Source: SZUA-370 sp034003955
GTDB taxonomy: Bacteria; Spirochaetota; Spirochaetia; Treponematales; UBA12059
DNA: 8,904 bases
Assembly: GCA_034003955.1 (NCBI GenBank)
Contig: JAVEXO010000078.1
Location: 1 to 8,904, forward strand
Direction of reading: 5' to 3'
Shown: positions 1 through 6,164 of the stretch, one piece after another
How the letters are laid out: the number at the start of each line of letters is the position of its first letter
Numbering within the stretch: the stretch's first letter is position 1
Made by a program: the position numbers and the translations under genes
The notes under the pieces: generated by a model
What the model was told of the DNA's origin: nothing
Database searches by the model: none
Seen by the model: the letters and a program-made list of their open reading frames with translations, nothing else

Positions 1-383
1 TCCCCAACTACCAGAAGGTCATACCAGAAAGCCAACAGTATCTGGCCACGGTAAAGAGGCAGGACGTAGTAGACGCCCTCAAGCGAGTCTCTATATTCGT
101 AGAACAGAAGTCAAGAAGGACATTCTTTGCACTTACCCAAGACAAGATGGTCATTTCTTCAGAGGAGCAGGAGATTGGAACGGCTCGTGAGGAAATTCCA
201 TGTTTCTACGATGGCCCAGAGGCAATCATAGCCATTAACTACAAGTACATTGATGACCCTTTGCGGGCCATAGACAGTGAAAATGTGCGTATAACGTTTA
301 CCGATACAGGCAGGGCCATAACAGTCTCTCCTGAACCAGAGAGCGGATACTTCCACATTCTTATGCCGATGCAGGTAGAGTGA
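1..383 (+). CDS. dnaN: DNA polymerase III beta sliding clamp, C-terminal part (5' truncated)
   Basis: This is the C-terminal 126 residues of the ring-shaped clamp that tethers DNA polymerase III to DNA. The reading frame starts at base 3 and is open to the TGA at 381-383; the gene enters from the left edge. The visible part opens with PNYQKVIP, the usual FPDYxxVIP strand of domain 3. It continues through a family-like stretch (VSIFVEQKSRRTFFAL, then YDGPEAIIAINYKYIDDPLRAID) and ends in YFHILMPMQVE, which matches the clamp's closing YLxMPMRL motif. About two thirds of the protein (domains 1 and 2) lies outside the window. recF follows 19 bases downstream, the standard dnaN-recF arrangement near the chromosomal origin, so the two are probably co-transcribed. 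Confidence 0.95.
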   Translation, partial: PNYQKVIPESQQYLATVKRQDVVDALKRVSIFVEQKSRRTFFALTQDKMVISSEEQEIGTAREEIPCFYDGPEAIIAINYKYIDDPLRAIDSENVRITFTDTGRAITVSPEPESGYFHILMPMQVE

Positions 384-402
384 GGTTTCGTCATAACGGG
401 GC

Positions 403-1473
403 ATGTCATTTAGAAGCGTAGAGACCTATTCATTTAGGAATTTGATTGACGGAGAGGTCATGACCGACGCTCCGTCCGTTTTTGTTGTCGGTGATAACGG
501 TCAAGGTAAGACAAATTTCCTCGATGCCATCTATACCCTCTGTTACGGAGCCTCCTTTAGGTCTGGCCTTGACGCCGATGCCGCAAGGCTTGGTACCAGG
601 GAATGGTCTACCAAGGGGCACAATCCCGATGGCTCATCATGCAGGGTATCCTGGAGCGCTGGACTCAAGGCTATAAAAGAAGACGACAAGATTGTACATG
701 ACAGGAAGCGTCTCGTGGAGCGTAATCCCGCCATAGTCTTTTGCCACGAGGACATGGAATTTGCCAGAGGAGAACCAGAGAGAAGACGTTTCTTCTTTGA
801 CCAGACTGCCAGTTTGGTGTCTGTTGGATACATAGACATACTTCGCTCCTATCGCAGGGCTCTCAAGGCCAGGAACGTTGCCCTCAAGGACAAGAGTCTT
901 GATGTTTTAGATATTTTAGACATACAGGTGGCTCAATATGGGCTAGGCCTCAGGAACGAAAGAACAAGGCTATCACTGGAGTTTGACCAGCGCTTTGCGC
1001 CGCGCTATGAAAAGGTATCGCTTTTAGGTAGCCGAATAGGTGTTTCATATCGTCCATCCTGGAAACAGGAAGAGGGTGTAGACGAGGTACTAGCCAGGCT
1101 AGGATCATTACGTGACAGGGAACTTGCCCTGGGTACGAGCATGTCCGGCCCACACCGAGACAGGTTTGTATTCATAGACGAGCGTGGCGATTTCTCTGAC
1201 AGAGCCTCCACCGGTCAGTTGCGTCTCTTAAGCCTTACACTGCGCATAGCCCAGGCCGAGTATGTGAGCGCCATGAGGGGAACTCCACCTATACTCCTGC
1301 TTGACGATGTGCTCCTGGAGCTTGACCCTGATAAACGTCGACGATTCATGGACAATTTGCCTGTAAGTGAACAATCGTTCTTTACCTTCCTGCCAGGGGA
1401 GCCATTCCGGGATTACGCCAGGGATGAAACTATCGTATACTGGACGGATAGTGGACGATTTACGCGTACGTAA
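403..1473 (+). CDS. recF: DNA replication and repair protein RecF
   Basis: RecF is a cytosolic SMC-like ABC ATPase that works with RecO and RecR to load RecA at single-stranded gaps. The product is 356 residues, normal for the family. Walker A is GDNGQGKT at residues 30-37, preceded by the family-typical N-terminal FRNL. The ABC signature STGQL starts near residue 269, and Walker B ILLLDD is at 297-302, followed by the D-loop LLELDPDK. The middle contains PAIVFCHEDMEFARGEPERRR, close to the RecF core motif for positioning the arm. All catalytic elements are present. The ATG at 403 lies 19 bases after dnaN; only a weak purine-rich stretch (ACGGGG) precedes it, so coupling to dnaN translation is likely. 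The 3' end overlaps the next gene. Confidence 0.95.
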   Translation: MSFRSVETYSFRNLIDGEVMTDAPSVFVVGDNGQGKTNFLDAIYTLCYGASFRSGLDADAARLGTREWSTKGHNPDGSSCRVSWSAGLKAIKEDDKIVHDRKRLVERNPAIVFCHEDMEFARGEPERRRFFFDQTASLVSVGYIDILRSYRRALKARNVALKDKSLDVLDILDIQVAQYGLGLRNERTRLSLEFDQRFAPRYEKVSLLGSRIGVSYRPSWKQEEGVDEVLARLGSLRDRELALGTSMSGPHRDRFVFIDERGDFSDRASTGQLRLLSLTLRIAQAEYVSAMRGTPPILLLDDVLLELDPDKRRRFMDNLPVSEQSFFTFLPGEPFRDYARDETIVYWTDSGRFTRT

Positions 1474-2023
1474 GGCATCCGATCTCCTCGGATCAATTCT
1501 TTCCCCCGACGCTGCCGCCAAGGCCGATCAATGGTCTAGCCTCTTTGGCTTCTGGAAACGAGCCGCCGGGGATGCCCTTGCCGCACATTCCAAGCCAGTA
1601 GACCTGCGCAACGGCATAGTGTTCGTGGAGACAGACCATCCAGGATGGATACAGCTGCTGCAGCTTGAGCAAAACAGAATCCTTAGCCTTATAAAAAAGA
1701 GTTTTCCTGAGCTGGGTGTTTCCGGCATAGCCTTCAAGCTGGCCAAGGATGGTTCCCTGCCCGGCACCGTCGGCCTCGTCCGTTCGCCGCCGGCTGGAAG
1801 GGATGCCGGCGGCCCAGATACCGGCGGCCCCGATGCCGGTGCTGTGGATCAGGTGAGGATGGCGGCGGCAGACACCAAGACCCCTACGGTCAAGGAGACA
1901 CTAGCGGCCGTGGTAGACGAAGAATTCAGGGGCATCCTGTCGTCACTGGCCAAGACCCTTAAAGAAGCCAACAAAGAATCAAACAATGAATATCAAAGGA
2001 CAGAGAATGTTCGAGACTATTAA
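1451..2023 (+). CDS. DUF721 / DciA-like protein
   Basis: This is a DUF721 protein of about 190 residues, the family that includes DciA, which helps load the replicative helicase DnaB in bacteria lacking DnaC or DnaI. Family traits seen are an N-terminal ASDLLGSIL helix, the FWKRAAGDALAAHSKPVDLRNG stretch (compare W..vvG..ia.hs.p..l..g) and a strand-helix segment VFVETDHPGWIQLLQLEQNRIL ending in GVSGIAFKL. The remaining part is atypical: a Gly/Pro/Asp linker with a threefold repeat at residues 118-132, then a predicted amphipathic helix ETLAAVVDEEFRGILSSLAKTLKEA. The start is uncertain. GTG at 1451 has GGACGGA just upstream and gives a 23-base overlap with recF; ATG at 1424 is the alternative. 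Its position after dnaN-recF supports a replication role. The helicase-loading function is inferred from the family. Confidence 0.78.
   Translation: MDDLRVRKASDLLGSILSPDAAAKADQWSSLFGFWKRAAGDALAAHSKPVDLRNGIVFVETDHPGWIQLLQLEQNRILSLIKKSFPELGVSGIAFKLAKDGSLPGTVGLVRSPPAGRDAGGPDTGGPDAGAVDQVRMAAADTKTPTVKETLAAVVDEEFRGILSSLAKTLKEANKESNNEYQRTENVRDY
1802..1846 (+). repeat. Three-copy 15-bp tandem repeat inside the DUF721 gene
   Basis: Three consecutive 15-base units begin at 1802, 1817 and 1832: GATGCCGGCGGCCCA, GATACCGGCGGCCCC and GATGCCGGTGCTGTG. They encode DAGGP, DTGGP and DAGAV. The first two units differ at two positions and the third is more diverged. The units keep the frame and form a flexible linker between the DUF721 domain and a C-terminal helix. 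They look like slippage expansion in an unstructured linker. Confidence 0.75.
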
Positions 2024-2093
2024 AAGCTCCGACGAATTTGGCTTGATTATTATAGGCATTCCCCGTATCGTGACCATCCTACAAAGCATATGA
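2007..2093 (+). CDS. Possible 28-residue microprotein or leader ORF, translationally coupled to the next gene
   Basis: This is a short frame of 28 codons plus stop. ATG 2007 is preceded by AAAGGA (1995-2000) with a 6-base spacer, one of the better ribosome binding sites in the window. It starts inside the last codons of the DUF721 gene and ends in TGA at 2091-2093. That stop overlaps the ATG of the next gene as ATGA at 2090-2093, while the next gene has no ribosome binding site of its own. The peptide begins MFETIKSSDEF and continues with a hydrophobic stretch (GLIIIGIPRIVTIL). An upstream in-frame ATG lies at 1986. I recognise no homologue. It could be a genuine small protein, a coupling leader that recruits ribosomes for the downstream gene, or chance. 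Confidence 0.35.
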   Translation: MFETIKSSDEFGLIIIGIPRIVTILQSI

Positions 2094-2431
2094 ACCAACA
2101 CATAGACATAGACGTATACGGTAAGGCCGAAGACAGAATTTGCGCGGGTTGCGAACACTCATGCGATGGTCACTGCGTACCCGGTGTAAAGCGGCGTACC
2201 ATAGACCTGGTTGACGAGTTCCGCGCTCTCCTGGCGGCATCTGAACTGGGATCCAGGTACTCGGTACAGTTCCTGGAATCGACGCCACAGAACATAGCCA
2301 AGAACCCGGATGTGCAGAAGCTCCTCTCCATGGCCAGCCTGGAACCGGTTGTCTGCATAGGAGGAGCCGTGACGTATCTTGGCGGCTTTAGCCCCGAGGG
2401 GCTCCTGGTAGAATTACGAAAGAAACAGTAA
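2090..2431 (+). CDS. Small cysteine-rich protein, possibly thioredoxin-fold (YuzD/DUF1462-like)
   Basis: The product is 113 residues, with no signal peptide or membrane segment, so it is probably cytosolic. It begins with a strand (HIDIDVYGKAEDR) followed by CAGC at residues 18-21. Two more cysteines follow at 25 and 29, giving C-x2-C-x3-C-x3-C with His at 23 and 28. Later come a helix (VDEFRALLAAS), a second strand (YSVQFLES), a helix, and a strand-turn EPVVCIGGAVTYLGG with a fifth Cys at 89, then a final helix. This order, with a CxxC after the first strand and a Pro before a late strand, resembles the YuzD-type thioredoxin-like fold, but I rely on pattern memory only. A redox or metal-binding role is therefore inference. 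The ATG lacks its own ribosome binding site and overlaps the stop of the preceding short ORF. tex starts 10 bases downstream. Confidence 0.65.
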   Translation: MNQHIDIDVYGKAEDRICAGCEHSCDGHCVPGVKRRTIDLVDEFRALLAASELGSRYSVQFLESTPQNIAKNPDVQKLLSMASLEPVVCIGGAVTYLGGFSPEGLLVELRKKQ

Positions 2432-2441
2432 GGGTGGGACG

Positions 2442-4784
2442 ATGGAACTGAACGAAGAATTCATAAAGGCACTGGAAGTTTCAAAGGCCGACCTCATAGG
2501 CCGCATAGCGGCGCAGCTTAGCATTAGAGCCAGTCAAGCAAGCGCCGTCGTCGAATTGACGGCGGAAGGCTGAACGGTTCCATTCATAAGCCGATACCGC
2601 AAGGAACGCACGGGTGAACTCGACGAGGTTCAGGTACGAGATGTCATCCACCTGAATCAGAGCCTTACAAACCTTGAGACGCGGCGCATAGAGGTGATAC
2701 AGGCCATCTTTGGACAGGGAAAGCTCACCGAGGAGCTATACAAAAACATAGGTAAATGCGCCACCCTCACCGAGATAGAAGATATTTACGCGCCATACAA
2801 ACGAAAGAAGAAGACGCGTGGCATGCTGGCGGTGGAGAAGGGCCTTGAGGCTCTGGCCGAGATACTGCTCAGTAAGGACGCCGATGCCGTGCGCGCCGCC
2901 GCGCCTGAATTTGTAAAGGATAACGAGGAAAACCCAGAGCTTTCTGTGGCCAGCGTCGAGGACGCCATCAAGGGTGCCATGGACATAGTAGCCGAACGGG
3001 TTTCACAGGATCCCGAGAACCGCGTTGCCGTCAAGAGGCTCTACCTTCGGGACGGTTTCCTTGTCGTCAAGGGCGTGGGCGATGAGAAGAAGAAGGAATC
3101 GAGTACCTACCAGATGTACTGGGACTATCGCGAGCCACTCTCGTCGCTCAAGCCCCACCGCGTGCTGGCCGTCAACCGCGGTGAGCGGGAAGGGGAGCTT
3201 GAGGTTAGCCTGGATGTGGATGAGGATGCCGGCGTCAAGCGGATACAGGAGCGCTACCAGCTTGCCAACGAGTACCATGGCGAGGCCATAGACGATGCCC
3301 TGCGCCGTCTTGTTTCTCCTGCGGTACTGCGCGAGATACGCTCCGAGGCCATGGATCAGGCCGATGGGCACGGCATATCTGTCTTTAGTGAGAACCTGAA
3401 GAACCTGCTTCTATCGGCTCCTATAAAGGGTACCCGTGTCCTGGGTGTAGACCCCGGTATACGAACGGGAACCAAGTGTGCCGCCATAGACGAGACGGGC
3501 AAATTCTTGGGCTATTTTGTAATCTACCAGGAACAGAAGCCAGAAGAGGCCCTCAAGGCCATAGTAAAGGCCATAAAGGATTACGCAATACAGCTGGTGG
3601 CCATAGGCAACGGCACCGGCAGCCATGATGTACAGAAGCTTGTATCGGCGGCCCTGAGCGAGTTGGGTGGCGAGCCTAAGTATGCCGTTGTCGACGAGGA
3701 TGGGGCGTCTGTCTATTCTGCCAGTGACGTGGCCAGAGAGGAATTCCCCGAGCTTGACCTGACAATTCGTGGGGCCATATCCATAGGCAGGCGCATACAG
3801 GACCCCCTTGCAGAGCTTGTAAAGATTGACCCCAAGAGCATAGGCGTAGGCCTGTACCAACACGACGTAAACCAGAAGCGCCTCTCGGAGACGGTGGACG
3901 AGGTGGTGGAATCGGTGGTTAACAGGGTGGGTGTCAACATCAACACCGCCAGCAACATGCTCCTCAAGCACGTCTCTGGCATCAACTCTTCCCTTGCCAA
4001 GAAGATAGTAAAGTACCGGGACGACAATGGCACCATAACAAGCCGAGACCAGCTCAAGAAGGTGTCTGGCATGGGAGAGAAGAGCTACGAGCAGTGTGCC
4101 GGCTTCTTGAAGATACCGGAGAGCGTCAATCCACTTGATAACAGCTGGGTGCATCCCGAGAATTACCCGCTGGCCAGCGAGATACTGGACGGGGTACGGG
4201 CGGGCAAGGATCCTTCTCATGAACAGCGTGCGGCCCTCAAGGAGAAGTATGGCGTAGGCGATACGACCATAGACGACATCGTTACCGAGCTTAAGAAGCC
4301 AAACCGTGACCCGCGCGATGACTATCCAAAGCCGATGCTGCAGCAGGGTGTGCTGGCCTTCGAGGACCTGAAGGAAGGCATGAAGGTCACAGGCAAGGTA
4401 AAGAACGTCGTAGACTTTGGAGCATTCATAGATATAGGCATAAAGGAAAGCGCCCTTATACACGTTTCTGAACTATCGGATCAGTTTGTAAAGGATCCTA
4501 TGGATGCCCTCAAGGTTGGTGACGTCAAGGAGTTCAGGATCATATCGCTTGACCTGGCACGCAGGCGTATAGGCCTTTCTCTCAAGAGCGAAAGAAGGCC
4601 CGATGGAGCTGCCAGGCAAGAGGGTGCCAGGAGAGTAGTCGAGGTACGCAAGCCGGAAGACGGCCAGAGTAGGGCTCAGGGAGCCTCCTCTGGGACTCAG
4701 AGGCCTGGTCGACAGGCGGCACCTCAGGAAGATGACGGGACGAGCTACAACCCCTTTGCCGAGCTACTAAAGAACAGAAAATAG
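2442..4784 (+). CDS. tex: Tex (YhgF-type) RNA-binding transcription accessory protein, interrupted by an in-frame TGA at codon 44
   Basis: Tex is a cytosolic nucleic-acid-binding protein related to eukaryotic Spt6, linked to transcription and RNA handling. From ATG 2442, after GGGTGGG, the frame spans 781 codons including the stop, a normal Tex length. Codon 44 is TGA (2571-2573), in the conserved segment EG-x-TVPFISRYRKERTGELDEVQ; homologues read straight through it. Everything after it is intact. The Tex_N helical region reaches to about residue 300, and the YqgF/RuvX-like domain has GVDPGIRTG near 335-343. IGNGTGS and the PLAELVKIDPKSIGVGLYQHDV core follow. The HhH region is near 500-558 and the S1 domain near 643-716 (GKVKNVVDFGAFIDIG). 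The tail is charged and ends NPFAELLKNRK. If TGA stops translation, only 43 residues are made, or a form lacking 84 residues could start at GTG 2694. It may be a pseudogene, a sequence error or a recoded gene. Confidence 0.88.
2571..2573 (+). other. In-frame TGA within the conserved N-terminal motif of tex
   Basis: The codons around it read GAA GGC TGA ACG GTT CCA, that is Glu-Gly-stop-Thr-Val-Pro. The same frame is open for 43 codons before and 736 codons after, and both sides match Tex, so no frameshift is involved. In Tex proteins I remember, the residue here is Asn, Ala, Ser or Cys. TGC, TGT and TCA are each one base from TGA. Downstream, GTTCC (2577-2581) can pair with GGAAC (2603-2607), but the inner part of that hairpin is weak. 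Confidence 0.9.
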
Positions 4785-4794
4785 AAATTGATAC

Positions 4795-4823
4795 GGGCCG
4801 CTTATAGCAAGCGGCCCTTTTTT
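4795..4823 (+). terminator. Rho-independent terminator after tex
   Basis: A perfect 9-bp GC-rich stem, GGGCCGCTT (4795-4803) and AAGCGGCCC (4809-4817), encloses a 5-base loop (ATAGC). Six T residues follow at 4818-4823. It begins 11 bases after the tex stop and ends the transcription unit that includes tex. corA would therefore need its own promoter. Confidence 0.95.
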
Positions 4824-4901
4824 ATGGCGCGACCCCGGTATTAGGCGTATAGTTGTGTCAATGAAAGCCTTGATCCATGGATCGTTGCGTGATACAGAAG
4901 T

Positions 4902-6005
4902 ATGAAGCCAACGAAACGAGCCAAGACCCGCAGACACATTAAACCAATATTCAAGAGCGTACCCACGGGTAGCGATGGCTCCATCCCGGGTAGCCCCGTC
5001 TATATAGGCGATCTGGCTCCTACCGAAGCAGCCTTCTCTCTTATCCAGTATAACCATGAAGAGATTTCATTTGTAACGCCTGATTACATAGAGCAGGTGC
5101 TGGCCATGCTTGAAGACGACATGGTCAACTGGGTCAATGTGAATGGACTGGCCGATCAGGACTTAATAAAGCGCCTTGGGGGTTTCCTTAAGCTGGATTC
5201 ATTGACCATAGAGGATATATTCAACACAGAGCACCGTCCTAAAATTGAAGATTTTGGCCACTATCTCCTCATAATCACCAAGATGCTCACGAGGAGGCCG
5301 GACGACACCATAGAGTATGAGCAGGTTGCCATAGTGTTGACGGCCAACATGGTGCTGACGATACAGCAGACACCGGGCGATTGTTTTGATCCCGTGCGTG
5401 AGCGTCTGAGGACGGGGGCAGGGCGACTACGGCGCATGGGGCCTAGTTTCCTGGCATACGGACTCCTGGACATCATAGTAGATCACTACTTCTCGCTGCT
5501 TGAATGGCTGGGCAACAGGCTTGAGGAACTTGAGGCATCGAGCGCCTCAGAACGGGACTCTTCTGACTTCATGAGCGGGCTCCAGGACGTAAAGGCAGAT
5601 CTTAACCGCTTCAGGCGTGTCTTATGGCCGATACGCGAGACCGTCGTCGTCTTGTCACATTCAGACTCGGGGCTCATAGACGAAGCGCTCACACCATTCT
5701 TCAGGGACCTGCAGGAGAATGCGGTACAGGTTATAGAGGCCATAGAGAGTTACCGCGAGACCGCCTCTGGCATACAGGAAATATACTTTTCATCCGTTTC
5801 TAATCGCATGAACGAGGTGATGAAGGTTCTTACTATCATCTCCACCATATTCATCCCTTTGACATTCATAGCCGGTGTGTATGGCATGAATTTCAAGTAC
5901 ATGCCAGAACTCAACCAGGCATGGGCCTACCCAGCCGCATGGGGCTTGATGCTCGTCATTGCCATAGGCATGATCATCTTCTTCAAGCGTAAGAAGTGGT
6001 TTTAG
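4902..6005 (+). CDS. corA: CorA-type magnesium/cobalt transport protein
   Basis: CorA is a homopentameric inner-membrane channel that takes up Mg2+ (and Co2+) down its gradient. The product is 367 residues, a typical size. A large cytoplasmic N-terminal domain contains VNWVNVNGLADQDLIKRLGGFLKLDSLTIEDIFN, a good family match, followed by the long helical stalk. Two membrane helices close the protein. The first (about 310-326, IISTIFIPLTFIAGVY) runs into the signature YGMNF with GMN at 328-330, then the extracellular loop KYMPELN. The second is about 342-360, followed by the basic C-terminus KRKKWF. The basic N-terminal 20 residues are less conserved, and the ATG has only AGAAG close upstream, so a slightly later start is possible. 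The gene lies alone between the tex terminator and the rnf promoter. No Mg2+-sensing leader is visible in the 78 bases upstream. Confidence 0.95.
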   Translation: MKPTKRAKTRRHIKPIFKSVPTGSDGSIPGSPVYIGDLAPTEAAFSLIQYNHEEISFVTPDYIEQVLAMLEDDMVNWVNVNGLADQDLIKRLGGFLKLDSLTIEDIFNTEHRPKIEDFGHYLLIITKMLTRRPDDTIEYEQVAIVLTANMVLTIQQTPGDCFDPVRERLRTGAGRLRRMGPSFLAYGLLDIIVDHYFSLLEWLGNRLEELEASSASERDSSDFMSGLQDVKADLNRFRRVLWPIRETVVVLSHSDSGLIDEALTPFFRDLQENAVQVIEAIESYRETASGIQEIYFSSVSNRMNEVMKVLTIISTIFIPLTFIAGVYGMNFKYMPELNQAWAYPAAWGLMLVIAIGMIIFFKRKKWF

Positions 6006-6043
6006 GTAAAAAAGTATCGGTTTCTTTCTATATATAGTCGATC

Positions 6044-6072
6044 TTGACGGTTTTTTTGATGCGCTGTACCAT
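6044..6072 (+). promoter_or_regulatory. Putative sigma70-type promoter for the rnf operon
   Basis: A TTGACG -35 box (6044-6049, five of six consensus matches) lies 17 bases before TACCAT (6067-6072, four of six matches to TATAAT). The implied start of transcription is near 6079-6080, giving a leader of about 85 bases before rnfC. Other AT-rich -10-like hexamers exist (TATATT at 6124-6129) but lack a matching -35. Confidence 0.5.
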
Positions 6073-6087
6073 GTCGCCGCAACACCG

Positions 6088-6106
6088 TGTTCTTTAATAG
6101 ACAACA
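6088..6106 (+). promoter_or_regulatory. 19-bp near-palindrome in the rnf leader, candidate operator
   Basis: The sequence TGTTCTTTAATAGACAACA pairs with itself at seven of nine symmetric positions around a central A. It lies just downstream of the predicted transcription start, a position where a repressor could act. The outer TGTT/AACA arms recall redox-responsive repressor sites in a general way, but the spacing does not exactly match the Rex consensus as I remember it, so no regulator is named. Confidence 0.3.
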
Positions 6107-6146
6107 AGTACATGTATAGCATTTATATTCACGACCCCAGGGGAAG

Positions 6147-6164
6147 AAGGAGCTAAAGCTCGCC
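6147..6164 (+). promoter_or_regulatory. Long-spaced ribosome binding site of rnfC with an intervening hairpin
   Basis: AAGGAG (6147-6152) is a strong Shine-Dalgarno sequence, but it lies 12 bases from the ATG at 6165, farther than usual. GAGC (6150-6153) and GCTC (6158-6161) can pair, with TAAA as the loop. Ribosome binding and this hairpin compete for the GAG, so it may tune translation of the first rnf gene. Confidence 0.45.

Noticed and set aside
2021..2092. The frame stays open from the DUF721 stop (TAA 2021-2023) into the cysteine-rich gene, suggesting one fused gene broken by a stop.
   Set aside because: The intervening residues resemble neither family, the two domains are not known to be fused, and the region is better explained by the overlapping short ORF with its own ribosome binding site.
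2571..2573. Genetic code with TGA read as tryptophan.
   Set aside because: TGA ends dnaN and rnfD at the expected positions, all Trp codons seen are TGG, and the Tex position is not Trp in homologues I remember.
3411..4463. A 350-codon open frame on the minus strand opposite tex.
   Set aside because: The translation has no recognisable domain, lies wholly antisense to well conserved Tex sequence, and is explained by the codon bias of tex.
4872..4883. Perfect 12-bp palindrome GATCCATGGATC upstream of corA, considered as an operator.
   Set aside because: It is isolated, shows no further symmetry and no convincing promoter boxes at a proper distance; it may be chance.
6006..6060. Possible terminator after corA (T-tract at 6051-6057, palindrome CTATATATAG at 6028-6037).
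   Set aside because: No GC-rich stem precedes the T-tract; the only pairing next to it is about three base pairs, so an intrinsic terminator cannot be supported.
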